A stretch of 7,696 nt of DNA from Bacteroidota bacterium (GTDB lineage Bacteria > Bacteroidota > Bacteroidia > Bacteroidales > Dysgonomonadaceae), in assembly GCA_023424395.1 (NCBI GenBank), contig JAFADY010000031.1, positions 1 to 7,696 on the forward strand, in the 5' to 3' direction. Below are positions 1 through 6,632 of the stretch, piece by piece; position 1 is the stretch's first letter, and each line of letters opens with the position of its first letter. The translations under genes were made by a program, and so were the position numbers. The notes beneath the pieces were generated by a model, which saw only the letters and a list, made by a program, of their open reading frames with translations, was not told the origin of the DNA and searched no databases.

Positions 1-98
1 CCGATGCTGTGCAATCCGCTTCGCTCCTTGCACAGCATCGGCGGGAGCTTCGCTCAAGAGGTGTTCGCCGCTTCGCGGACTTCACACATCTTGAGCTT
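1..98. repeat. 98-bp direct repeat, copy 1 (nested-hairpin repeat)
   Basis: This stretch is identical over 98 bases to the last 98 bases of the window. It is built from nested palindromes. Bases 1-14 pair perfectly with 28-41 around a 13-base loop. Bases 52-59 pair with 89-96, enclosing 61-64 with 84-87 and 68-71 with 75-78. The heptamer GCTTCGC occurs three times (18-24, 47-53, 70-76), in or beside hairpin loops. GC content is clearly higher than in the genes. No protein gene is supported here. It looks like a multicopy palindromic repeat, but only two copies are visible and its role is unknown. Confidence 0.85.
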
Positions 99-167
99 TA
101 CGCAAGGCTCCCCACGAAATAATTAAAATTAATCTGAGAGCCCTGCGTAAAGCTCCCGCCGTTGTGT
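93..167 (+). other. attC-like recombination site S0 (left part degenerate)
   Basis: Bases 93-110 pair with 138-155 with one mismatch around an AT-rich loop. Five unpaired bases (ccgcc, 156-160) follow, then GTTGTGT at 161. The stem, 5-base spacer and GTT order is the same as in the four sites downstream. Alternatively 40-50 pair perfectly with 150-160, directly abutting the GTT. No AAC box is found at the expected position left of the stem, so the left end is degenerate, or the upstream cassette was lost or replaced by the 98-bp repeat. The right half is well supported because GTTGTGTGCA is matched by TGCACACAAC at 1058-1067. Confidence 0.6.
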
Positions 168-1184
168 GCAATACTAACAAAGACTGCTAACATGAAACAG
201 ATACTGACAATATTAATTTTGATTTTTCTTCTGCATCCTTCATTTGGACAGAAGCGACTTGATATACCTAAAACTCAAGTAATAGAAAGTTTTATTGAAA
301 CATTACCGAAGAACCTAGAAGAACTTGAATTAAAAGACCTAAGGAAATCAACAGATTCTTTGAATATTAGGATTTGGCAAACTCACGAAGTTTTTACTAT
401 AAATTATAACGACTCTATTTTTTCAGATTACAAAATCTATACAACAAATGACAAATTAGTATTTAAGTCGTTTTATATCTCAGAGAATATTTCTAAAAAT
501 ATAATAGATTCATTAATCGATAAAAAAATAATCAATCTGAAAAACGACAATTTCAGAGGTATCGATGGAAGTTTTATAATCATTGAAATTTCGACCAAAA
601 GCAATTACAAAATAGTTAGTTTTTGGTCACCAAATGCAGAAAGGAGTAGCGACTGTAAGTCTGTTGTGCAAATTCTTAGCTTTCTCGACAAAGCGATTGA
701 CACAAGAAATTTGCAAAATGAATTTATGAACTCTTTGCCTCCAGGAAATTACCGATGGGGAATGACAAGTATCCGAATAGATAGGCTTATAGACAAAGAC
801 GTAGCCAAGACTGATTTTTATTATAAGGCTGAGGAGAAAATGAAAAAGGAACTAAATATTACCGACAAAACCAATCATTGGGATTATCCATTAATACTTG
901 TAAATAATAAACAAACTATGATTTCAGATTTAAATAAATACAATGACAAAGAGATTGCTAAGTTTGAAATTTTAAAACCAGACAATAACTTGGTAGCTAT
1001 ATATGGAACTAATGGTAGCAATGGAATTGTAATAGTTGAAACGAAATAAAAAGTACATGCACACAACACACAATATAGCCAATAAGGGTTTCAGTGGTAT
1101 GCGAAGGGTTGTAGCCCGCTTTAACTTTTCGTGTAACTTGATAGGAATAAAGCCCGAAATCCCTTACTGGCCATATTGTCAACG
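162..1184 (+). mobile_element. Gene cassette 1 (TonB-plug-motif protein)
   Basis: The segment is bounded by G^TT at 161/162 and at 1184/1185, the classical integron cut position. Its opening box GTTGTGTGCA (161-170) is the exact reverse complement of TGCACACAAC (1058-1067), located just after its gene and just before the stem of site S1. It is 1023 bp long and holds one + strand gene. Only about 20 bases separate the opening box from the start codon, so the cassette has no room for a promoter of its own and probably depends on transcription from upstream. Confidence 0.72.
192..1049 (+). CDS. Exported protein with C-terminal SusC/TonB-plug-like motif
   Basis: I do not recognise a named family over the full 285 residues. 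Residues 1-20 form a signal peptide: a Lys near the start, a long hydrophobic core, and a likely cut near Phe-Gly-Gln at 18-20, a common ending in Bacteroidota. Residues 21-230 are a charged alpha/beta region without recognised motifs. The C-terminus (about 233-285) resembles the plug motif of SusC/RagA TonB-dependent receptors: a short LILVNNK strand, then EIAKFEILK, then AIYGTNGSNGIVIVETK, matching the family pattern of a lysine, AIYG, a Gly-rich turn and a final TK. No beta-barrel follows, so it is not a receptor. Such isolated plug motifs do occur at the ends of other Bacteroidota envelope proteins. The ATG at 192 is chosen over a TTG at 162 because 162 lies inside the cassette box and the signal peptide begins at 192. 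Function unknown. Confidence 0.75.
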   Translation: MKQILTILILIFLLHPSFGQKRLDIPKTQVIESFIETLPKNLEELELKDLRKSTDSLNIRIWQTHEVFTINYNDSIFSDYKIYTTNDKLVFKSFYISENISKNIIDSLIDKKIINLKNDNFRGIDGSFIIIEISTKSNYKIVSFWSPNAERSSDCKSVVQILSFLDKAIDTRNLQNEFMNSLPPGNYRWGMTSIRIDRLIDKDVAKTDFYYKAEEKMKKELNITDKTNHWDYPLILVNNKQTMISDLNKYNDKEIAKFEILKPDNNLVAIYGTNGSNGIVIVETK

Positions 1185-1190
1185 TTAGCA
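1061..1190 (+). other. attC-like recombination site S1
   Basis: The site runs from ACACAAC (end of cassette 1's closing box) to GTTAGCA (start of cassette 2). After AAC come 3 bases, then the left stem 1071-1088, which pairs with 1161-1178 with two mismatches in 18. Five unpaired bases (tcaac, 1179-1183) precede the GTT. The interior contains blocks shared with S2, including agtggtatgcgaag and gtaacttga. Unequal spacers and scattered mismatches are what single-strand-recombined attC sites show. The canonical RYYYAAC/GTTRRRY sequence is not met beyond AAC/GTT. Confidence 0.75.
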
Positions 1191-1217
1191 GTAATGGTAA
1201 GAAGACCCAACAGACAA

Positions 1218-1293
1218 GCAAAAAACGACATTTAAAATAACAAAAATGGACTGATATGCAAAAAACGACATTTAAAATAACAAAAATGGACTG
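1218..1293 (+). repeat. 36-bp direct repeat duplicating the start of the transporter gene
   Basis: Bases 1218-1253 and 1258-1293 are identical over 36 bases, at a 40-base offset with atat between. The second copy contains codons 2-12 of the transporter and part of codon 13. The first copy lies upstream, in a different frame relative to the real start, and has AAG where the gene has its ATG. Read in its own frame, the first copy gives the same N-terminal residues (QKTTFKITKMD) and then stops at TGA 1252-1254, two bases before the true ATG at 1256. It looks like a recent tandem duplication. Confidence 0.95.
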
Positions 1294-2050
1294 TCCATCC
1301 GAAGAACAAATGATTCGGATGAAACTTGACGGTTTGACAAATGTCCAATCGTTAGAATTTGACATACCCAACCGACTTTTACACGTTTTTCATACAGACA
1401 ATAATGAACAAATTTTTCAACGACTTGATACATTAAAATTTGACACTTCAATTCTTTCGACTGTTTCGGTTGACAATTTTACAACAACTGACAAACAAAA
1501 TGACGAAAGGAAAACCTTATGGACTGTTTTATTAATAAACTTTTTGTTTTTCGCCATTGAAATTGTAACAGGACTTATATCAAATTCGATGGGCTTAGTT
1601 GCTGACAGTTTAGATATGTTGGCTGACAGCATTGTTTACGGACTTGCATTAATCGCTGTTGGCGGAACAGTAGTCAGAAAAAAGAACATCGCAAAATTTG
1701 CAGGATACTTTCAAATCATTCTTGCTGTAATTGGTTTTATAGAAGTAGTCAGACGATTTATCGGAGTTGAGAAAATGCCTGATTTTCAAACAATGATTTT
1801 CGTGTCAATTGTAGCATTAATTGCGAATGTTATTTGCCTGTATTTATTGCAAAAGAGAAAAAGTAAAGAAGCCCATATGCAGGCAAGTATGATTTTTACA
1901 TCAAACGACATTATCATAAATTCGGGAGTAATTACAGCAGGACTTTTGGTTAATTGGCTCAATTCAGGTTATCCCGACTTGATTATTGGAGCAATTATAT
2001 TTGTGATTGTGGCGAGAGGAGCTTACAGAATTTTACAACTATCAAAATGA
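1256..2050 (+). CDS. Cation diffusion facilitator family transporter with N-terminal HMA-like domain
   Basis: This is a 264-residue inner-membrane protein that probably exports a divalent metal cation in exchange for protons. Residues 1-75 resemble a heavy-metal-associated (HMA) fold, beginning FKITKMDCPSEEQ. It has a single Cys13 instead of the usual CxxC, so copper-type binding is doubtful. About six membrane segments follow (roughly 88-108, 112-138, 146-168, 178-198, 214-235, 240-258), the CDF topology. Segment 2 carries D117, D120 and D124, with D120-x3-D124 where zinc CDFs usually have His-x3-Asp. Segment 5 keeps D218 but has Phe where its His/Asp partner is expected. The long cytoplasmic C-terminal domain of classical CDFs is absent. 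Metal specificity cannot be read from the sequence. The ATG at 1256 is the only good start, because the upstream copy of the same sequence has lost its ATG. Confidence 0.85.
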   Translation: MQKTTFKITKMDCPSEEQMIRMKLDGLTNVQSLEFDIPNRLLHVFHTDNNEQIFQRLDTLKFDTSILSTVSVDNFTTTDKQNDERKTLWTVLLINFLFFAIEIVTGLISNSMGLVADSLDMLADSIVYGLALIAVGGTVVRKKNIAKFAGYFQIILAVIGFIEVVRRFIGVEKMPDFQTMIFVSIVALIANVICLYLLQKRKSKEAHMQASMIFTSNDIIINSGVITAGLLVNWLNSGYPDLIIGAIIFVIVARGAYRILQLSK

Positions 2051-2082
2051 CAACTGACAAGACAACAGAAGAAAACCACTAC

Positions 2083-2213
2083 TGCTAACACGCGGTATAG
2101 CCAATAAGGGTTTTAGTGGTATGCGAAGCGTAGTAACCCGCCTCAAAGTTCGTTGTAACTTGACAGAAGAATCGCCCGCACTCTCTTACTGGCTATACCG
2201 CCGTCCGTTGGGC
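2083..2213 (+). other. attC-like recombination site S2
   Basis: It runs from TGCTAAC (end of cassette 2) to GTTGGGC (start of cassette 3). The left stem 2092-2110 pairs with 2183-2201, 17 of 19 bases. Two bases separate AAC from the stem and five (cgtcc, 2202-2206) separate the stem from GTT. GTTGGGC fits the classical integron core GTTRRRY exactly. The site is closely related to S1 over almost its whole length (shared tatagccaataagggttt and agtggtatgcgaag). An open reading frame crossing this site is an accident of the palindrome. Confidence 0.78.
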
Positions 2214-2382
2214 AACATACAAAAAGCCCACCGCACAAACAGCACATTTGGTTTTTGCCGACACGCAAAGCCAACGCTGAAATGCGAAGCATTCACGAAC
2301 ACCGATAAAAATTGAAGTGACGTGAGTAAAAAACCAAAAGAGCTGTTTTTTGCCAACGCTCTGACAGAAATTGAAAGAATAA
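2214..2382 (+). other. Leader of cassette 3 with repeated GCCAACGCT motif
   Basis: This is the 169-bp region between the cassette box and the restriction gene. GCCAACGCT occurs at 2270-2278 and 2352-2360, and again at 6517-6525 and 6596-6604 on the far side of the genes. A possible 27-codon frame starts with GTG at 2322 and ends at TGA 2403-2405, overlapping the first codons of the restriction gene in another frame; I do not consider it a proven gene. No exact TAnnTTTG promoter motif is visible. Confidence 0.5.
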
Positions 2383-5300
2383 ATGACATTAGAACAATAT
2401 ATTGACAACTTAGACAAAAGGTACAGACTCGGAAATGCGACTGAACATACTTTTCGTGGCGACTTACAGCAACTTTTGGAAAGTTTAGTGCCGACCATCA
2501 GAGCGACCAACGAACCGAAAAGACAGAGTTGCGGAGCACCTGACTACATTTTGACCAAAAAAGATATTCCTGTTGGATTTATTGAAGCTAAAGACATTGG
2601 CGACAAAGACCTTGACGGCACTAAGAAAACAGGAAACAAAGAGCAGTTTGACCGCTACAAGGCGTCTCTAAACAATTTAATTTTCACGGACTACCTTAAC
2701 TTTCATCTGTACCGAGAAGGCGAATTCATTACCAAAATTTCCATTGCAGAAATCACGGACAAGGGAATAAAACCTTTACCTGAGAATTTTGGCAACTTTG
2801 AAAATCTGATAAAAGACTTTTGCGTTCACGTTGGTCAAACGATAAAAAGCTCAAAAAAATTAGCAGAAATGATGGCGGGTAAAGCCCGCCTTCTTTCTGA
2901 TATTATTGAAAAATCGTTGACCAGTGATGAAGAAAATCAAGAAAACAGTACACTGAAAGACCAAATGTTAGCTTTCAAGCAAATTCTGATTCACGACATC
3001 ACGCCACAAGGTTTTGCAGACGTTTACGCTCAAACCATTGCTTACGGAATGTTTGCGGCTCGTTTGCACGACCCTACTTTGGATAATTTTAGCAGACAAG
3101 AAGCGGCTGAACTGATTCCAAAATCCAATCCGTTTTTGCGAAAACTCTTTGGCTACATTGCAGGTCCAGATATTGACGACCGAATTAAATGGGTAGTAGA
3201 AAACCTTTCCGAAATCTTCTTGGCGTGTAACGTAGAAGAAATTTTAAAGAACTACGGGAAGGCCACCAAAATGGAAGACCCGATTATTCATTTTTACGAA
3301 ACTTTCCTAAGCGAATACGACCCAAAATTGCGTAAATCTCGTGGCGTTTGGTACACACCGCAACCCGTTGTAAATTTCATTGTTCGGGCAGTTGACGACA
3401 TTCTAAAAACGGAATTTGATTTACCGCAAGGACTTGCCGACACCAGTAAAACAACCATAAAAGTAAATACCCAAACCGCAGATAAACGTTCGGCAACAGG
3501 TTACAAGAAAATGGAGCAAGAAGTACACAAAGTACAGATTCTTGACCCAGCCACAGGCACAGGAACTTTTTTGGCAGAAGTGGTAAAACACATTCACAAA
3601 AAATTTCAAGGACAACAAGGTATTTGGAGCAATTATGTAGAAACCCATTTATTGCCACGCTTGAACGGTTTTGAGTTGCTAATGGCGAGTTATGCAATGG
3701 CACACTTGAAATTGGATTTGCTTTTGAGCGAAACAGGATTTAAACCAACCACCAACCAACGCTTTAGAGTTTACTTAACCAACAGTTTAGAAGAACATCA
3801 CCAAGATACAGGAACTTTATTTGCCAATTGGTTAAGTACAGAAGCTAATGAAGCCAACCACATTAAACGAGATACACCAGTAATGTGTGTGATTGGAAAT
3901 CCGCCTTATGCTGTAAGTAGTACGAATAAAAATGATTGGATTCAAGATTTAATTTCTGACTACAAGAAAAATCTCAATGAACGTAAAATCAATTTGGATG
4001 ATGATTACATCAAATTCATTCGCTACGGACAACATTATATCGACAAAAATGGAAGTGGCGTTTTGGCTTACATTTCTAATAACAGCTTTATTGACGGAAT
4101 TACACACCGTCAAATGCGTAAACACCTTTTAGAGACTTTTGATAAAATTTACATCTTGGATTTACACGGAAATGCCAAGAAAAAAGAAGTTTGCCCTGAT
4201 GGAAGCCCTGACCAAAATGTGTTTGATATTATGCAAGGTGTTTCCATTAACATCTTCGTAAAAACAAATAAAAAGAAGAAAACGGAATTAGGGGAAGTTT
4301 ATCATTTTGATTTGCAAGGAAAAAGGAATCTCAAATATGAAACACTTAACAATTCAACTATTTCTGAAATCAAATGGTCAAAACTTGAGTACAAAAAACC
4401 ATTTTACTTTTTCGTTCCGAAAGATTTTGAGTCTGAAGAAATATACAAACAAGGATTTAAGATTGACAATCTCTTTCAAGTAAATAACTCAGGTGTTTCA
4501 ACGGATAGAGATTCTTTATTTCTTGATAACAACCCAAATAAACTAACAGAAAGAATTAAAATTCTTCTAAATGGAGAATATGAATCAAAATTCAAAGACG
4601 AGTATAATGTAAATGATAGTAGTGGATATCCATTACTAAAGCGTATTTTAAAAAAAGAGTTTTCATCCGAATTTATCATAGACTATCACTATCGTCCTTT
4701 CGATATCAAAAAAATATATTTTGATAAAACCATAATTAGCAGACCTGCAAAGGACATTTCTAATCATTTTAATAGAGAAAACATTTATCTAATTGTCCCA
4801 CGTCAAGTAAATAAAGAGTTTCATCATATTTTTTCGAGTAGATTAATATGTGATAGTAATATTACTTCAAGTGCTCGGTTATTTGGTGCAGGAAAACTAT
4901 TTCCTCTTTATCTCTATCCCGAATCGAATGGACAACAAACAATTGAACAAACAGAAGAAAGAACACCAAATCTAAAAGCTGAAATTGTAAACCAAATTGC
5001 AGAAAATTTAGGTTTAACTTTCACCAACGAAAAAGAAAACACCCAAAATACTTTTGCACCAATTGACATTTTGGATTACATCTATGCGGTTTTGCATTCA
5101 CCTACTTACCGAGAGAAATACAAAGAGTTTTTAAAAATAGATTTCCCAAGAGTGCCTTATCCAAAAGACCAAGACACTTTTTGGCAATTGGTAAAATTAG
5201 GCGGAGAAATACGCCAAATCCATTTGTTGGAAAGCCCAAAAGTGGAAGAATACATCACGCAATATCCAATAGATGGAGATAATGTGGTTGACAAACCTAA

Positions 5301-5538
5301 ATACAAAGATGGAAAAGTATTCATCAATGACACACAGTATTTTGATAATGTTCCGCAAGTAGCTTGGGAGTTTTACATTGGTGGTTATCAACCCGCTCAA
5401 AAGTGGCTCAAAGACCGTAAAGACCGCAAATTAGAGTTTGACGATATTTTGCATTATCAAAAAATCATTGTTGCCCTTTCAGAAACGGATAGACTGATGA
5501 AAGAGATTGATAAAATTGAGATAATAGAAAACAGTTAA
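2383..5538 (+). CDS. Single-chain restriction endonuclease / adenine-N6 DNA methyltransferase (type IIG, helicase-less type ISP-like)
   Basis: This 1051-residue enzyme should recognise a specific DNA sequence, methylate adenine using S-adenosylmethionine, and cleave unmethylated invading DNA. Residues 1-150 form a PD-(D/E)xK nuclease domain, with GAPD (D54) followed by E68-A-K70. About 160-320 is a helical connector ending in RGVWYTP (320-326), the usual entry to N6-methyltransferase domains. Motif I is DPATGTGTF (388-396, family DPACGSGTF), which binds the cofactor. The catalytic motif IV is NPPY (506-509). The target-recognition region (about 600-900) includes HYRPFD (769-774). The C-terminal part, with VLHSPTYREKY near 900 and GGYQPAQKWL near 1005, is typical of type ISP/IIG specificity domains. 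No Walker A or helicase motifs are seen, unlike the roughly 1,580-residue LlaBIII-type ISP enzymes. The target sequence cannot be predicted. GC content falls from about 40-45% to 25-28% in the recognition region (4260-4900). Its stop overlaps the next start. Confidence 0.9.
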   Translation: MTLEQYIDNLDKRYRLGNATEHTFRGDLQQLLESLVPTIRATNEPKRQSCGAPDYILTKKDIPVGFIEAKDIGDKDLDGTKKTGNKEQFDRYKASLNNLIFTDYLNFHLYREGEFITKISIAEITDKGIKPLPENFGNFENLIKDFCVHVGQTIKSSKKLAEMMAGKARLLSDIIEKSLTSDEENQENSTLKDQMLAFKQILIHDITPQGFADVYAQTIAYGMFAARLHDPTLDNFSRQEAAELIPKSNPFLRKLFGYIAGPDIDDRIKWVVENLSEIFLACNVEEILKNYGKATKMEDPIIHFYETFLSEYDPKLRKSRGVWYTPQPVVNFIVRAVDDILKTEFDLPQGLADTSKTTIKVNTQTADKRSATGYKKMEQEVHKVQILDPATGTGTFLAEVVKHIHKKFQGQQGIWSNYVETHLLPRLNGFELLMASYAMAHLKLDLLLSETGFKPTTNQRFRVYLTNSLEEHHQDTGTLFANWLSTEANEANHIKRDTPVMCVIGNPPYAVSSTNKNDWIQDLISDYKKNLNERKINLDDDYIKFIRYGQHYIDKNGSGVLAYISNNSFIDGITHRQMRKHLLETFDKIYILDLHGNAKKKEVCPDGSPDQNVFDIMQGVSINIFVKTNKKKKTELGEVYHFDLQGKRNLKYETLNNSTISEIKWSKLEYKKPFYFFVPKDFESEEIYKQGFKIDNLFQVNNSGVSTDRDSLFLDNNPNKLTERIKILLNGEYESKFKDEYNVNDSSGYPLLKRILKKEFSSEFIIDYHYRPFDIKKIYFDKTIISRPAKDISNHFNRENIYLIVPRQVNKEFHHIFSSRLICDSNITSSARLFGAGKLFPLYLYPESNGQQTIEQTEERTPNLKAEIVNQIAENLGLTFTNEKENTQNTFAPIDILDYIYAVLHSPTYREKYKEFLKIDFPRVPYPKDQDTFWQLVKLGGEIRQIHLLESPKVEEYITQYPIDGDNVVDKPKYKDGKVFINDTQYFDNVPQVAWEFYIGGYQPAQKWLKDRKDRKLEFDDILHYQKIIVALSETDRLMKEIDKIEIIENS

Positions 5539-6503
5539 TGGCAGGATTTGACGACATATTAAAATCGGCTCAATGGCATCAAAGCATTCAGAAATCTATG
5601 GGAATTAGTTCTCAATTATCTGAAATGTTTAAGGTTCAAGATAGTATTGCAAAAAATCTTAGTGGTTTAAGTATGGCATCTGAAATTGCCAAGAATATGC
5701 AAATACATCAAAAAATGTTTGAAAACCCTACTCTATCCGCAATTCAGCAAATGTCAAAGAGTTTAAACCTTCAAACGAAATTTGCCATACCTCAAACAAC
5801 ACTTGATGCACTTGCCTCAATTAATCGCCAACACGAAGAGTTATTCGGTGGGTTAAGAGCAATGACAGAAGCTCTTAAAATTCAATCACCTGCAATTGCC
5901 CAAATAAACAACCTCAATTTTGCTCTAATTGGCATTTCAGGGCAAATTGCAGCAATAGCCGCACAACAAAGAAATTGGGCAATAATTGATGATTATGAAG
6001 AAGTAACTGAACAAGCAATTGAATTTTCTGAGAGTCTGACTGAAGAAATAACAGAAGAACAGAAGAGACAGTTTCAAATATTACTCACATTAGTATCTGC
6101 TTTTGTAAAAAAGTATGGCGTTCAAGGTTTACTAATTATTGATATTATTTTACGATTTGCAGGTTTACATCAATATTATGACTTTCTGCAACAGAAACCA
6201 GAACTACCAACGAAACAAGAAGTTAATCAAATTGCAATCAAACAGGATTCAATAATTCAATTTATAGGAGCAGTAAATGAGCAATTAAAAAGTGTAAAAG
6301 AATACAGAATCACAAACAGAAAATGTGAAGTAAAACTGAAACCCAAGCATAAAACCTTGACTGTTTCTAAACTACCTAAAGACTTTGAATTAGTTGTTTT
6401 ACAAGTTAATCATAAATGGGTTTTAGTAAGCTTCTTTGACCCTAAAGACAACTTACCTCAAACAGGTTGGATAATGAAAAAATATTTGAATAAACCTAAA
6501 TAA
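5538..6503 (+). CDS. Unrecognised helical protein with C-terminal SH3-like domain, coupled to the restriction enzyme gene
   Basis: I do not recognise this 321-residue protein as a named family. Residues 1-145 are amphipathic, probably helical, rich in Gln, Ser, Ala and Met and nearly free of Cys and Pro, suggesting a coiled-coil or oligomerising region without a signal peptide. An acidic stretch (about 151-176) leads into a hydrophobic segment (about 181-210, with GVQGLLIIDIILRFAGL) that could be a membrane helix or a buried core. A short helical linker precedes an SH3-like domain (about 256-321): the CEVKLKPKHKT strand, HKWVLVSF, and the closing GWIMKKYL are typical of bacterial SH3b folds. 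Its ATG overlaps the TAA of the restriction gene (TAATG), so it is translated from the same mRNA. It may act as a partner, regulator or second effector of the restriction system; that is inference from context only. Confidence 0.8.
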   Translation: MAGFDDILKSAQWHQSIQKSMGISSQLSEMFKVQDSIAKNLSGLSMASEIAKNMQIHQKMFENPTLSAIQQMSKSLNLQTKFAIPQTTLDALASINRQHEELFGGLRAMTEALKIQSPAIAQINNLNFALIGISGQIAAIAAQQRNWAIIDDYEEVTEQAIEFSESLTEEITEEQKRQFQILLTLVSAFVKKYGVQGLLIIDIILRFAGLHQYYDFLQQKPELPTKQEVNQIAIKQDSIIQFIGAVNEQLKSVKEYRITNRKCEVKLKPKHKTLTVSKLPKDFELVVLQVNHKWVLVSFFDPKDNLPQTGWIMKKYLNKPK

Positions 6504-6632
6504 AAATGATCGATATGCCAACGCTAAAAGCCATACACATTGGCAAGTCGCACCAGCCGACACACAAGCCAAAACTTGCCAAAGAGTATGTCTTTGCCAA
6601 CGCTTAAAGACGACCGAAAAAAAAGTACGATT
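6504..6632 (+). other. 3' non-coding flank of cassette 3, with a perfect inverted repeat and a doubtful 33-codon frame
   Basis: TTGGCAAGT (6540-6548) and ACTTGCCAA (6574-6582) form a perfect 9-bp inverted repeat with a 25-base loop, but there is no T-tract, so a terminator is not supported. GCCAACGCT occurs at 6517-6525 and 6596-6604. A small open frame, ATG 6506 to TAA 6607 (33 codons, starting MIDMPTLKAIHIG and ending VFANA), begins two bases after the preceding stop codon. Its composition and overlap with the inverted repeat make it more likely non-coding. Confidence 0.4.

Larger units (their letters stand above)
1185..2207 (+). mobile_element. Gene cassette 2 (cation efflux transporter)
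   Basis: It opens with GTTAGCAGTA at 1184-1193 and closes with TACTGCTAAC at 2080-2089. The match extends inward past one mismatch for four more bases (14 of 15). The segment is 1023 bp and encodes one transporter. A 62-bp leader between the box and the start codon contains a duplicated copy of the gene's beginning. No clear Bacteroidota promoter is visible in it. Confidence 0.75.

Noticed and set aside
162..191. TTG start that would lengthen the first gene by ten codons
   Set aside because: It lies inside the cassette box, adds non-signal residues before a good signal peptide, and the ATG at 192 is the natural start.
1009..1371. 120-codon frame on the - strand
   Set aside because: It crosses site S1, the 36-bp repeat and the ends of two well-supported + strand genes, and resembles no protein family.
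162..2207. Cassettes 1 and 2 have exactly the same length (1023 bp)
   Set aside because: Their genes and leaders differ completely and no mechanism demands equal length, so I treat it as coincidence.
2121..2315. 64-codon + strand frame across S2
   Set aside because: It is mostly recombination-site palindrome and cassette box, and the homologous S1 sequence does not keep the frame.
2383..5538. Full type ISP enzyme with a helicase motor
   Set aside because: I found no Walker A (GKT/GKS) or DExH-type motif between the nuclease and methyltransferase parts, and the protein is about 500 residues too short.
6540..6582. Perfect 9-bp inverted repeat after the SH3-like gene as a transcription terminator
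   Set aside because: The loop is 25 bases and no T-tract follows, so it does not fit an intrinsic terminator.
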